A stretch of 64,000 nt of DNA, from assembly GCF_001434535.1 (NCBI RefSeq), contig NZ_AYYW01000002.1:1-64000 (forward strand), given 5' to 3'. This document shows positions 52,130 through 60,884 of the stretch, in pieces; the stretch's first letter is position 1; every line of letters starts with the position of its first letter. This DNA is from Ligilactobacillus animalis KCTC 3501 = DSM 20602 (lineage in GTDB: Bacteria > Bacillota > Bacilli > Lactobacillales > Lactobacillaceae). A program made the position numbers and the translations under genes. Below the pieces are notes generated by a model. That model was given only the letters and a program-made list of their open reading frames with translations. It ran no database searches and was not told the DNA's origin.

Positions 52130-52245
52130 CTATCCAAAAATCCTTTCTAAACTAAAAAATGGGCCCGCTCCACCCACTTACTAAACTGATTCTCTTGTTA
52201 ATTTTATCATTTTAAGCTACATTTTGCACCATGCTGTCAGATGCT

Positions 52246-52276
52246 AAAAAAAACAGGAAGCGACGTATCACTTCCC
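52246..52276 (-). terminator. Terminator of the 52295-52498 gene
   Basis: On the minus strand GGGAAGTGA-TACG-TCGCTTCC followed by eight T residues. Confidence 0.85.
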
Positions 52277-52294
52277 GTAATTGTTTTTCAAATT

Positions 52295-52498
52295 CTAATC
52301 TTCTGCAGCATCCATCGCTTTTAAGATCACACCTAAATGATCTCGGCGGTCTTTTGTATCTTTTAGCTTAGCATCATATACAGCCACCAGATGGCTACCA
52401 CGTTTAGTTCCATGTAATTTTTCGCAAACATTGGTGAGCTCGGCACATTTTTGCTCCGCTAACTGATACTCATGTAAAATATCAAGTTTGTTGCCCAT
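52295..52498 (-). CDS. Small hypothetical protein, 67 residues
   Basis: I do not recognise this family. It is a soluble, helix-rich, charged protein (GNKLDILHEYQLAEQKCAEL) without signal or membrane segment, possibly a short coiled coil. The ATG at 52498 is preceded by GGGAGGATTTGTG. It is monocistronic with its own terminator, downstream of a universal stress protein gene on the same strand. Confidence 0.65.
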   Translation of the reverse strand: MGNKLDILHEYQLAEQKCAELTNVCEKLHGTKRGSHLVAVYDAKLKDTKDRRDHLGVILKAMDAAED

Positions 52499-52629
52499 CA
52501 CAAATCCTCCCAAAAAATATAAATTGATCTCGACTTGACTAATTTACCACTTTTGAATGCATTTGTTAACCATCTTTTTTTAAGATTTCGTTACAAAAAA
52601 GTTTCGTCTGTAATAATCAAAAAATTTAA

Positions 52630-53079
52630 CTATTCATTGACGACCAGCGTATCTGCCTTGGTATTTCGAACTACATACGATGCCGTCGAACCTAAAATAA
52701 AACGATCGAGCTTATTTAAGCCAGTTGCACCAACGATCACCAATTCAGCTTGATACTTCTGCGGTAATGTTTCGCTCAACATCACCTTAGGATCACCGAG
52801 AACGACCACTGCTTGCTGCTTGACTTGCCCAGGTAGCTTTGCTTGATATTCGGTCAACATTTTTTGTGCTTGCGCTTGTTTTTCTTCAAGTTGCTTAGCT
52901 GACAAAGTGTTGACCTCAAGTCCAGGTCCACCAAAACCAACTTGAAGTTCTGGTTTGACTACAGTGACCAAAACCAACTTAGCATCCATGAGTTGTGCCA
53001 ATTCCCCGGCTTTTTCAAGGGCACTAAGTGAATTAGTCGAACCATCTAGGCCAACTAAGATCGTTTTATAGTGTTTCAT
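52630..53079 (-). CDS. Universal stress protein (UspA family)
   Basis: A 149-residue single-domain Usp. ILVGLDGSTNS at the N-terminus and the ATP-binding G-2x-G-9x-G-S type motif VGATGLNKLDRFILGSTA near the C-terminus are clear. The family binds nucleotide and supports survival under stress; the exact role is unknown. A second Usp lies at 56263-56718. Confidence 0.92.
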   Translation of the reverse strand: MKHYKTILVGLDGSTNSLSALEKAGELAQLMDAKLVLVTVVKPELQVGFGGPGLEVNTLSAKQLEEKQAQAQKMLTEYQAKLPGQVKQQAVVVLGDPKVMLSETLPQKYQAELVIVGATGLNKLDRFILGSTASYVVRNTKADTLVVNE

Positions 53080-53243
53080 CTGTAAAGACCTCTTTTCAAA
53101 ATATAGCTACATCTTCGCTTATATTTTAGTTCAATCCCTTGACAATTAACAGCAAAAAGACTGCTTTTTTCTTTTTGCCAAATCCAAACTGATGTGCTAT
53201 TGTAGAAAAATGCGAAACACTTTGAAAGGAAGCCGCATTACCT

Positions 53244-53804
53244 ATGACATTAGATGAACAATTGTTAACATTGATCCAGAAAAGACCTGAATTTCGTGAA
53301 GTTTTTACGATCTTAGATAAAATGCATCTCGGAGACGCTTTTCTTTGTGCTGGCAGTATCCGCGACCTAGTTTGGTCTGAACGCGAAGAAAAACCATTCA
53401 ATTTGATGCTTGGAAATTTAGACATCTATTACCGTGATCCTAATGAGTCCTATGAACAATATCTAACCCGTAAAACTGAACTAAATCAGCGTCACTCTAA
53501 ATATCTGTGGGAATTGACTAATATTTCGCTTAATAATCCTCATAGACCAGACTTTCAAGGTAAAGATACGATAGCTGACGTGATCGCAACTTTCCCCGAA
53601 ACCTGTAGTGCCGTTGGGATCTGCCACTCGCCAGCAACAGATTTTGAATTCATTGCGCCATACGGGCTAACTGATCTATTTTCAGAAAAGATCGTCCCTA
53701 CACCGGCTTATCTTGAAAAAAATACGCTCGAAGCCTTTCAAAAGCGAGTCGAGCGTAAAAAATGGTTGCAAAACTTTGAAAATACAACTTTAGTCTTGCC
53801 TTGA
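53244..53804 (+). CDS. Nucleotidyltransferase-like protein (DUF925 / COG3575)
   Basis: A 186-residue protein of the NTP_transf_6 family. CAGSIRDLVW followed by NLDIYYRDP resembles the G-S/x-IR-W and D-I-D motifs of the group, and C-terminal NTLEAFQKRVERKKW is typical. The expected acidic pair is partly altered (GNLDIYY rather than SDIDVIY), so catalytic activity is uncertain. AAGGAAG lies upstream of the ATG at slightly long spacing. Monocistronic on the plus strand. Confidence 0.75.
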   Translation: MTLDEQLLTLIQKRPEFREVFTILDKMHLGDAFLCAGSIRDLVWSEREEKPFNLMLGNLDIYYRDPNESYEQYLTRKTELNQRHSKYLWELTNISLNNPHRPDFQGKDTIADVIATFPETCSAVGICHSPATDFEFIAPYGLTDLFSEKIVPTPAYLEKNTLEAFQKRVERKKWLQNFENTTLVLP

Positions 53805-53819
53805 TACCCTTTTAGAAAC

Positions 53820-53852
53820 AAAAAATGCGTGAAAGATTTTCACGCATTTTTT
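53820..53852. terminator. Bidirectional terminator
   Basis: AAAAAATGCGTGAAA and TTTCACGCATTTTTT form a stem with A- and T-tracts, ending both convergent genes. Confidence 0.92.
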
Positions 53853-53857
53853 CTTAC

Positions 53858-55285
53858 CTATTTTTGTTTTTCTACATTATTCATTCCATAGAAAATATAA
53901 ACTAAAAGTCCTAGGACAAACCAGATCCCGGTAACAAATTTTGCCATGTGATCTAAACCTAAGAAAACAAACAACGCACCTAAAAATGCTACTGCTGGTA
54001 AGACCGGATAAAGTGGCATCTTAAATCCTGGCACTGGTAAGTCTTTACCTTCACGGGGACGTAAGCGGTAGATCCCGATCGTCACAAACATGAAGGCGAT
54101 CAATGTTCCAGCTGAGATCAATTGTGATAGAAAGGCAAACGGGAAGACTGCCCCTAAAACGATCGCAACACCAGACAGTAAGATCAACGCATGATTTGGT
54201 AAGTTATTCTTATCTAACTCACCCAACCACTTAGGTAATAATCCATCACGCCCAAATGAATAGAGCAGACGCGAACCTGCTAAGGTCATCCCGATCAAAG
54301 CAGTAAACATCCCGATCACAGCGATTGCTTGGACAACTGTCGCAACGATCGGATAACCGGCATGGCGTAACGCCCAACCAACTGGTTCAGCGTTACCAGC
54401 ATAGTTTGAATAATGGAACATCCCGACTAAGACTAAAGAAACACCTGAGAATAACACGACCGCGATCAACAAGGAACCCAAGATCCCGCGTGGCATCGTT
54501 TTAGACGGATTCTTAGCTTCGGCCGCATTAGCTGCGATCGAATCAAAACCGATATATGATAAAAAGATCGATGAAATACCGGCATAGATCCCTTGCCAAC
54601 CACCAAACGAAGTCCCATCAGCATTGACTTTGTGAGCTGGAATAAATGGATGATAGTTAGCTGTTTTGATAGCTGTTGCACCAACAGCGATGAAAACTAA
54701 GATCGCAGCCACTTTCAAGATAACCAATAAATTTTCAACAGCTGCCGCACCAGATGTTCCGCGTGAAAGTAAAATAGCAACTAAAACGACCACTAAGATC
54801 GCCAAAATATCAACTACACCACCATTAGTTCCAAAAGCTGCGGATAACTGCACTGGTAATTTAAAGCCTAGTGGTTCCAAAAGACCTTGTAAATTGGCTG
54901 AAAGTCCCGAAGCAACAAAGGCGACTGCGATAAAGTATTCAGCTAGCAAAGCCCAACCAGCTATCCAGCCAAAGCCTTCACCAAAGACAACGTTTATCCA
55001 AGAGTAAGCTGAACCAGCAAATGGTAAAGCCGAAGACATTTCAGCATATGCAAAGGCAACTAGCCCTGCAACAACTGCTGCTGCTAAAAAGGATAAAACA
55101 ACGGCAGGACCCGCATGTTGTGCTGCCACGATCCCTGGAAGTGTGAAAATTGAGGTCGATACGATCGTCCCTACACCTAACGCTAAAAAGTCCTTAACAC
55201 CTAAAACTTGAAGTAGATGGGCATCCTTTTTTTGATACTCTTTCGGATCTTTTTTATGCGTCATTTTTTTCCACAGTTTACCCAT
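53858..55285 (-). CDS. APC-family amino-acid permease, cationic amino-acid transporter type
   Basis: A 475-residue polytopic transporter with about twelve to fourteen hydrophobic segments. The first segment has LGVGTIVSTSIFTLPG, followed by ALPFAGSAYSW and SYIGFDSIAANAAEAKNP, typical of the CAT subgroup (YfnA-like). Substrate is likely a cationic or branched amino acid, but this cannot be read from sequence. It is monocistronic, with a convergent neighbour and a shared terminator. Confidence 0.88.
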   Translation of the reverse strand: MGKLWKKMTHKKDPKEYQKKDAHLLQVLGVKDFLALGVGTIVSTSIFTLPGIVAAQHAGPAVVLSFLAAAVVAGLVAFAYAEMSSALPFAGSAYSWINVVFGEGFGWIAGWALLAEYFIAVAFVASGLSANLQGLLEPLGFKLPVQLSAAFGTNGGVVDILAILVVVLVAILLSRGTSGAAAVENLLVILKVAAILVFIAVGATAIKTANYHPFIPAHKVNADGTSFGGWQGIYAGISSIFLSYIGFDSIAANAAEAKNPSKTMPRGILGSLLIAVVLFSGVSLVLVGMFHYSNYAGNAEPVGWALRHAGYPIVATVVQAIAVIGMFTALIGMTLAGSRLLYSFGRDGLLPKWLGELDKNNLPNHALILLSGVAIVLGAVFPFAFLSQLISAGTLIAFMFVTIGIYRLRPREGKDLPVPGFKMPLYPVLPAVAFLGALFVFLGLDHMAKFVTGIWFVLGLLVYIFYGMNNVEKQK

Positions 55286-55490
55286 AGAAAATCCCCCTAT
55301 ATAAATTTTTTCTGAAAGTTTACATTAGAATAAACAGATTATAGCAAAGCATTTAGAGATTAGTCAATACGAAAAATTAAATAAATTTCATTATATTTTC
55401 ATATCTCTTCTGAATCTCTACCAGCATTTTCTCCTTTTCGATCTCTTCTTCTACTAGTCATTAATAGTAAATTAATTTAATAAAGCCTAA

Positions 55491-55527
55491 AAAAATAGTG
55501 ACTTCACTCATCGAAGTCACTATTTTT
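55491..55527 (-). terminator. Terminator of the uspA-membrane protein cluster
   Basis: On the minus strand AAAATAGTGACTTC pairs with GAAGTCACTATTTTT. The stop codon of the last gene lies inside the stem. Confidence 0.88.
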
Positions 55528-55852
55528 CAGTCTTAAAGTAATAGCCCATAAAATAGTACGGAGCTATAATTATCTCTAAACAAATTTTCGCAAATGATTT
55601 TACTAAATTAGTTAAAAGTTCACTATCGATCTGACGCTTTGTCTTGGGTTTAGAACGGCGCAATGGGCCACTCTCTTCAACGACTACCTTACTTTGTTTC
55701 GTTAGTAGTTGTTGGCGTCGGTTATATGGAAATAACATCAAATAATTACTGATCGTATAGTAATACAATACTGACCGCCAAGCTTGGTCAGGCACTAAAC
55801 GACATAACGCCAATAAGACGATCACAGCCGCTAGTCCATCTAATAATATCAT
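55520..55852 (-). CDS. Hypothetical membrane protein, 110 residues
   Basis: Not a recognised family. An N-terminal hydrophobic segment (3-18), a second weaker one (about 25-42), a basic middle (RRSKPKTKRQ, about 65-74) and a C-terminal aromatic stretch (IIIAPYYFMGYYFK). Probably membrane-associated. It follows another small membrane gene by 40 bases and ends in a terminator. Confidence 0.6.
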   Translation of the reverse strand: MILLDGLAAVIVLLALCRLVPDQAWRSVLYYYTISNYLMLFPYNRRQQLLTKQSKVVVEESGPLRRSKPKTKRQIDSELLTNLVKSFAKICLEIIIAPYYFMGYYFKTEK

Positions 55853-55892
55853 ACTGTATCGTTTGATTTTCTCTGCCTCACATACAAACTTA

Positions 55893-56231
55893 TTATTTAG
55901 CTACTAAAATATTTAGGGTTGCAATATTTCCACGCAATACAACGATATTGCAGATAGAATATAAACTGAGAAAGAACGCTAATTCTTCCATCTCACCGAC
56001 AAAAGCAACTAACAACGCCACCCAAAAAAAGACTCGCCCTAAAATATTCCATTTCTTCTTGTCTTGATTGATCGCTTGCAAGCGCGCACTTTCATCAGGC
56101 AAAATATCTTCTGGTCGGCGCAACAAGGCCGAAGTCTGTAATTTAGATAAACGCCAAGCTAAGCGTAAATTATACGCCGATAAAACGATCAGTGCTGCAT
56201 AGATCACAAGTGAAATAGTATTGATTTGCAT
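55893..56231 (-). CDS. Hypothetical membrane protein, 112 residues
   Basis: Not recognised. Hydrophobic segments at about 5-24 and 65-105 flank a cytoplasmic-type charged loop (LRRPEDILPDESARLQAINQ region). It starts 31 bases after a uspA gene, and a second small membrane gene follows, suggesting a three-gene transcript ending at the 55.5 kb terminator. Confidence 0.6.
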   Translation of the reverse strand: MQINTISLVIYAALIVLSAYNLRLAWRLSKLQTSALLRRPEDILPDESARLQAINQDKKKWNILGRVFFWVALLVAFVGEMEELAFFLSLYSICNIVVLRGNIATLNILVAK

Positions 56232-56262
56232 TCTTGACCTTTCTCTGAAAATAGATTAATTC

Positions 56263-56718
56263 TTAACGTGCAATGATAACATCACACTTAGCGACACGAG
56301 TAACATAGTCAGTTACCGCCCCAACTAATAACCGTTCGACTGGATTTAAGCCAGTTGGTCCCATGATGATGAGATCATTTTCATGGTCATCAGGAAATTC
56401 GCGCGCGATCACGGCCCGTGGCGATCCAAAACGTGCGTGAGCCGTTACATCTTCTAGCCCCTGTTTTTTTACACGTTCAACTAAGGTATTCAAATAGCCT
56501 TCAACATCTTCAAATGCTTGGTAGACTGCATCACCATTAGCGTCGACCATCCCACCAAAGCTAACGGAAAATTGCTTGAGATCGATCACATTTAAAATAT
56601 CTAAGTGTGCTTTATTTCGTAACGCGATCTCAGTTGCACGCTCTAAAGCTTTTTCAGCTGTTTTGGAACCATCAACTGGCACTAAAATGTTGCGGTATTC
56701 TTGTTTGATCAATTCCAT
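56263..56718 (-). CDS. Universal stress protein (UspA family)
   Basis: A 151-residue Usp with ILVPVDGSKTAEKAL at the N-terminus and MGPTGLNPVERLLVGAVTDYV near the C-terminus. The nucleotide-binding glycine pattern is kept, although the usual final G-S is G-A here. First gene of a probable operon with two small membrane proteins. Confidence 0.92.
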   Translation of the reverse strand: MELIKQEYRNILVPVDGSKTAEKALERATEIALRNKAHLDILNVIDLKQFSVSFGGMVDANGDAVYQAFEDVEGYLNTLVERVKKQGLEDVTAHARFGSPRAVIAREFPDDHENDLIIMGPTGLNPVERLLVGAVTDYVTRVAKCDVIIAR

Positions 56719-56813
56719 AATTCTCCACTCCCAACTGGTTATTTAAATGTTTAACTACACTTAGATTATAGCATTTTTTCTGTTAATTGTCCTGAGCGAC
56801 ACATGTAAGCTAA

Positions 56814-56852
56814 AAAAAGACCTGTAAGCCAGTAAACACTGGCCTACAAGTC
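56814..56852 (-). terminator. Terminator of tRNA-Leu
   Basis: On the minus strand AGACTTGTAGGCCAGT pairs with ACTGGCTTACAGGTCT, followed by T residues. Confidence 0.9.
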
Positions 56853-56873
56853 TACAAGAACGGTAAAGTCTTA

Positions 56874-56958
56874 TGCCACTAGCAGGAGTCGAACCTGTAC
56901 TTGGATAAACCAAACAACGACCTGAACGTTGCGCGTCTGCCAATTCCGCCATAGTGGC
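56874..56958 (-). tRNA. tRNA-Leu (anticodon CAG)
   Basis: An 85-base class II tRNA on the minus strand. Acceptor GCCACTA/TAGTGGC, anticodon stem CAACG/CGTTG with loop TTCAGGT (anticodon CAG, codon CUG), a long variable arm (TTTGG/CCAAG) and T-arm CAGG-TTCGACT-CCTG. The discriminator is A and CCA is not encoded. Single-gene transcript with promoter and terminator. It also supplies a false small reading frame that should not be annotated. Confidence 0.93.
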
Positions 56959-56971
56959 ATTAACTTCTACT

Positions 56972-56999
56972 ATTTTACACTAAAAACCCAAATAGTCAA
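56972..56999 (-). promoter_or_regulatory. Promoter of tRNA-Leu
   Basis: On the minus strand TTGACT (56999-56994), 16 bases, TAAAAT (56977-56972). Confidence 0.7.
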
Positions 57000-57004
57000 G
57001 CAAC

Positions 57005-57301
57005 CTAGTTTAAACTGATCACAGTTCCGTAACCATGCAACATCAAATATTTAGGCCCCACTGAAACGCGGACGATCTGGGGCTCAAAACTAACACCAAT
57101 GATCCCGTCACCGTCTTTAGCGACTGCGCGTTCGATCAAAATATCTTGAACTTGCCGATAGAGCTCATCGAAATTATCAACTTCATCAAGTTGTTCTGCT
57201 GTCAAAGTTTTCTTGACGGTCGCATTTACGATCCCTTTGATCGTGTAAGCTTGCTTGACTTCACCTGTAGTTAAAAACAATTGCTTCACCTCATTGATCA
57301 T
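57005..57301 (-). CDS. Hypothetical protein resembling the YbjQ/heavy-metal-binding domain fold
   Basis: A 98-residue soluble protein. The pattern IKGIVNATV, a helical middle, then DGIIGVSFEPQIV and GPKYLMLHGYGTVISL is reminiscent of the YbjQ/UPF0145 pentameric family, but identity is too low to be sure. It starts on the last base of the previous gene's stop codon, so the two are coupled. Confidence 0.55.
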   Translation of the reverse strand: MINEVKQLFLTTGEVKQAYTIKGIVNATVKKTLTAEQLDEVDNFDELYRQVQDILIERAVAKDGDGIIGVSFEPQIVRVSVGPKYLMLHGYGTVISLN

Positions 57302-57537
57302 TAAAGAAAGATTCGGTAATTATGCTGAGTGATATTTATGATCTCGCGCCGATTTGCCTTAGACCGCTTGCGTAATAAAGTATCAAGCATCTTTTTTAGC
57401 TTGGCATCATCGTCTAATTTAGGCAACAAGCTGTTATCAACTCGCAAAAAAAGATCTTCACGCCGACTTAAAACTTTAAATAGTGTTGTTTTCTCATCGC
57501 TTTGGGCTGAATTCTTTTCCAAAAAACCTTTCTTCAT
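57301..57537 (-). CDS. Small hypothetical protein, 78 residues
   Basis: Not recognised. A charged, lysine/arginine/aspartate-rich soluble protein (SRREDLFLRVDNSLLPKLDDD) with no signal or membrane segment. AGCAGGG lies upstream of the ATG. It is first of a two-gene unit behind a long leader with a good promoter. Confidence 0.6.
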   Translation of the reverse strand: MKKGFLEKNSAQSDEKTTLFKVLSRREDLFLRVDNSLLPKLDDDAKLKKMLDTLLRKRSKANRREIINITQHNYRIFL

Positions 57538-57750
57538 CTTAAATCCCTGCTATATAAAATGCAAACAAGTACATCGTTCATACTTGCGAAAGAAATATAG
57601 TTTTTCCCTTCTATAATTACCGCAAACATGGCCCGCGGTCCTTATCTCAAGTAATCCCAGCTTCACATTTTGAACTTTCTAACTGTTACTTACTCCGCTA
57701 GGCTAATGTTACTCTAACTTCATTTTACGCCCTTTTTTTGAAATTATCAA
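57538..57750 (-). promoter_or_regulatory. Promoter and long 5' leader of the two-gene unit
   Basis: On the minus strand TTGATA (57750-57745), 17 bases, TAAAAT (57727-57722), predicting a start near 57715 and a 5' leader of about 178 bases. The leader has no obvious reading frame. It contains potential pairing (ACCGC with GCGGT, ATTAC with GTAAT around 57625-57665). I could not match it to a known riboswitch class. Confidence 0.4.
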
Positions 57751-57776
57751 AAAAAGACTGCCATCCGACAGTCTTT
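57748..57776 (-). terminator. Terminator of pepV
   Basis: On the minus strand AAAAGACTG-TCGGATGG-CAGTCTTTT followed by T residues. The T-tract runs into the -35 of the next promoter. Confidence 0.9.
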
Positions 57777-57790
57777 TACTAAAACTATTC

Positions 57791-59191
57791 TTATTTGATC
57801 AACTCATAGATCGATTGCGCATAGATCGCTGCTGCCTTCACAAGGTCATCGATCGGCATAAATTCGTTTGCTTGATGCATTGTATCGGGTACACCTGGGA
57901 ACATCGCGCCAAAAGCGACCCCACGTTCCATCAAACGGCCGTATGTGCCACCACCGACAACTTTACCTTCAGCTTGTTCACCTGTTTGTTCTTGGTAAAC
58001 ATTAAGCAAAGTCTTGACCAATGGATCTTCAGGGGAAACGTAATGTGGCACTTGTAATTTACCACTACGTTTTACTTCGATATCTAATGGTTGGGCAGCT
58101 TTTTGCAAACCAGCTTCGATATCTTTTTCATCTGTACCTTTAGGGAAACGGAAATTAAGGGTGATCTGTCCACCTTTGCCCGCTTCAAAATTGTAGATCC
58201 CTGAGTTCATCGTTAAATCACCCATGATCTCATCGGTATAAGCAACACCAAAAGCTTCCATCCGTGAATCTTGATGCAAGTAGTCAGCCGTGAACTTGAT
58301 AAAGTTAGCTGCTGCACCACCAAAATCAAATTGTTGCAAGAAAGTAGCCATATAAGTAGCTGCATTTTCACCATTACGTGGTTCTTGGGCATGGGCTGCT
58401 TTACCAATAATATGCAAGTAGACCTTGCCTTCTTTCAAGTAAGCTGTCCCTGTAATAGGATTTTGGGCTACAAATTCATCAAAAGCACTCAAAATAGCCT
58501 TTGAGTCTTCGGCTTTCAAGTAAACTTCAGCATCACGTGGTACCATGTTTTCACGTAAACCAGCTTCGAAGCTAACTAATTCAACTTTACCACCATTGGT
58601 TCCAGCAAAATCAGCGACAAAGCTAACATTACCCTTTTCACCATTGATAATTGGGAAAAAGGCATCAGGTGAAAAGCCAAAATCAGGTTGTGGCATTTTT
58701 TCAAAGTAGTGCGTCATACCACGCCATTGGCTTTCTTCGTCAGTTCCTAAGATAAAACGTACCTTTTTCGAAACTGGCAAACCAAGTTCCTTAACGATCT
58801 TTAAACCGTAGTATGCAGCCATACTTGGGCCCTTATCATCTGAAGCCCCACGTGCGTATAAACGGCCATCTTTTTCAACAGGTTCAAATGGATCAGTATT
58901 CCAACCGTTACCAGCTGGCATAACATCTACGTGAGCTAGCATCCCTAACGTTTCAGGACCATCACCATATTCAATGTGTCCAGCTAAGCCATCTAATTCA
59001 AGTGTTTCAAAGCCATCACGTTGACCAATTTCTAAAAATTTGTCTAAAGCTTCCTTAGGACCAGGTCCAAGTGGAGCTTCAGGAGTTCCTTTTGCTTCAT
59101 CACGTACACTTTCGATCCGAAGCATGGTCTTTAAGTCCGCCAACATATCGTCTTTGCGTTTAGCGGCTTCTTCTTTCCAATCGATTGTCAT
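57791..59191 (-). CDS. pepV: Dipeptidase PepV (M20 metallopeptidase)
   Basis: Cleaves dipeptides with an unblocked N-terminus in the cytoplasm, the last step of casein-peptide use in lactobacilli. At 466 residues: zinc-ligand motifs LAHVDVMPAG, GASDDKGPSMAA (bridging Asp), the catalytic GTDEESQWRGM and the C-terminal His in PDTMHQANEF. The ATG at 59191 follows AGAGGTGG; in-frame codons further upstream are out of family. Monocistronic. Confidence 0.94.
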   Translation of the reverse strand: MTIDWKEEAAKRKDDMLADLKTMLRIESVRDEAKGTPEAPLGPGPKEALDKFLEIGQRDGFETLELDGLAGHIEYGDGPETLGMLAHVDVMPAGNGWNTDPFEPVEKDGRLYARGASDDKGPSMAAYYGLKIVKELGLPVSKKVRFILGTDEESQWRGMTHYFEKMPQPDFGFSPDAFFPIINGEKGNVSFVADFAGTNGGKVELVSFEAGLRENMVPRDAEVYLKAEDSKAILSAFDEFVAQNPITGTAYLKEGKVYLHIIGKAAHAQEPRNGENAATYMATFLQQFDFGGAAANFIKFTADYLHQDSRMEAFGVAYTDEIMGDLTMNSGIYNFEAGKGGQITLNFRFPKGTDEKDIEAGLQKAAQPLDIEVKRSGKLQVPHYVSPEDPLVKTLLNVYQEQTGEQAEGKVVGGGTYGRLMERGVAFGAMFPGVPDTMHQANEFMPIDDLVKAAAIYAQSIYELIK

Positions 59192-59344
59192 AAAAATCCA
59201 CCTCTTATTTAGATTCGATCTCTCCCCTATTTTAGCATAAATTTTAACAACTTCCACCTTAACACTTATCTTATCAGTTGAAAAATATACTAAAATGACT
59301 TAACTTGGACATAGAATACCTTGAGTGATCGGAGTTGGATACAA

Positions 59345-60187
59345 ATGGAAACTATGAAAAATTTGACCACGGTTTGTCTAAAACAAGTCATCAAGCCACG
59401 GCCTAAGCAAAGTCACAAAGGAAATTTCGGTAAGATCTTGATCATCGGCGGAAATAAAAATATGGGTGGGGCTGCAATCATGTCGGCTAGCGCTGCTGTC
59501 CATGCCGGTGCCGGTCTTGTCACATGTGCCACAGATAGTTCAAATTTTTTTGCACTTCATGCTCGCTTACCCGAAGCAATGGTCGTTGATCACAGTGATT
59601 TTGAGACCTTGACTCAAGCTATAAAGCAAGCTGATACGATCGTTATTGGCCCTGGTCTAGGCCTCGATCAACTTGCAAGACAGATATTGAAAATTACCTT
59701 ATCAACCGTAAGCCCAACCGCAACTTTGATCATTGATGGATCAGCGATCACACTACTTGCACAACAAAACGAGCCCTTACACCCAACATGTCAGGTGATC
59801 TACACCCCACATCAGGCCGAATGGGCTCGTTTATCTGGACTAGCGATCGCAGAACAACTGCCTCAGGCCAATCAAAGTGCCCAACAAAGGCTAGCTGCTC
59901 ACGTCGTTTTAAAAAAATATCACACTGAGATCTATCACCAAGATGGTACGATCAGTCGGTTACCCATCGGCGGTCCCTACATGGCGACTGGTGGGATGGG
60001 CGATACTTTAACGGGGATCATTGCTGCTTTTATGGGGCAATTCAAAACACTAGCTCCAGCTGACGTTTTAGATGCTGCCGTTTATTTACACAGTGCCGTT
60101 GCCAGTGACCTCTCGCAAAGTAAATATGTTGTTTTACCGACCGATATCATTGAACATCTACAAGCTTTCATGGCGCAATTTAGCTAG
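59345..60187 (+). CDS. nnrD: ADP-dependent NAD(P)H-hydrate dehydratase
   Basis: Repairs hydrated NADH/NADPH. About 280 residues of the ribokinase-like YjeF C-terminal domain alone; no N-terminal epimerase domain, so NnrE must be elsewhere. KILIIGGNKNMGGA, the GPGLGLD nucleotide loop, the YTPHQAEWARL substrate motif and the catalytic GTGGMGDTLTG-like ATGGMGDTLTGII are visible. The ATG at 59345 is ten bases from CGGAG; ATG at 59354 is an alternative. Its last 30 bases overlap the convergent rsuA. Confidence 0.9.
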   Translation: METMKNLTTVCLKQVIKPRPKQSHKGNFGKILIIGGNKNMGGAAIMSASAAVHAGAGLVTCATDSSNFFALHARLPEAMVVDHSDFETLTQAIKQADTIVIGPGLGLDQLARQILKITLSTVSPTATLIIDGSAITLLAQQNEPLHPTCQVIYTPHQAEWARLSGLAIAEQLPQANQSAQQRLAAHVVLKKYHTEIYHQDGTISRLPIGGPYMATGGMGDTLTGIIAAFMGQFKTLAPADVLDAAVYLHSAVASDLSQSKYVVLPTDIIEHLQAFMAQFS

Positions 60188-60883
60188 TTCCTGCTCGCTT
60201 AAGGGACGGTAATCTCCCCGTTTTAGAGTGGGATCGAGTTTTAAACTCCCCATTTGAAGACGTTCTAGCTCCAAGACTTTCATCCCTGCCGCTGCAAACA
60301 TCCGTTTCACTTGATGATATTTACCTTCCGTGATCGTGATCTCGACCTTAGACCGCTCATGTGCTTCATCAACAGTCAAGATCTTCAATTTGGCGGGCTT
60401 AGTTTTTTCGCCATTTTTTAACGTCATCGAACTAGCAAAGGTCACACAAGTTGCTGGTGTTACTATTCCTGCGATCTGGGCAACATAAGTTTTAGCCACG
60501 TGCTTTTTGGGACTCAGTAATTCATGACTCAAGGCCCCATCATTTGTCAAAAGCAACAATCCCGTCGTGTCTTTATCTAAACGCCCCACTGGGAAAAGTT
60601 TTTGGTTACTTGCAGGTTCGACCAACAGATCTAAAACTGTTTTCTCGACCCGATCTGTTGTTGCTGAAACAACCCCTTTTGGTTTATTTAGCATATAGTA
60701 ATAATAATTTTGATACGTCAGTACTTTTTGTCCTACCATAACCTGGGAAATAGCAGGATCAAGTTGAAATTTTCCGTCAGTGATGACCGCACCGTCAACA
60801 CTGACACTTTTTTTGCGTAATAATTTTTTTACTTCAGAGCGTGTTCCCAGACCCACCGTCGCTAAATATTTATCTAATCTCAT
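60158..60883 (-). CDS. rsuA: 16S rRNA pseudouridine-516 synthase family protein
   Basis: A 241-residue pseudouridine synthase. The N-terminal S4 RNA-binding domain (MRLDKYLATVGLGTRSEVKKLL) precedes the RsuA/RluB/E/F catalytic domain with the active-site Asp in GRLDKDTTGLLLLTNDG and GKYHQVKRMFAA. It lies one base after the flippase gene stop. The rsuA-flippase pairing (ytzG-ytgP in Bacillus) is common. Confidence 0.92.
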   Translation of the reverse strand: MRLDKYLATVGLGTRSEVKKLLRKKSVSVDGAVITDGKFQLDPAISQVMVGQKVLTYQNYYYYMLNKPKGVVSATTDRVEKTVLDLLVEPASNQKLFPVGRLDKDTTGLLLLTNDGALSHELLSPKKHVAKTYVAQIAGIVTPATCVTFASSMTLKNGEKTKPAKLKILTVDEAHERSKVEITITEGKYHQVKRMFAAAGMKVLELERLQMGSLKLDPTLKRGDYRPLSEQELAKLRHESL

Positions 60884-60884
60884 C

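Noticed and set aside
53126-53425. A 99-codon minus-strand frame across the start of the DUF925 gene
   Set aside because: It has no ribosome-binding site, and the plus-strand gene has recognisable family motifs.
56761-56952. A 63-residue reading frame beginning MAELADAQRSG
   Set aside because: It is the translation of the tRNA-Leu gene and its terminator, a well-known false gene.
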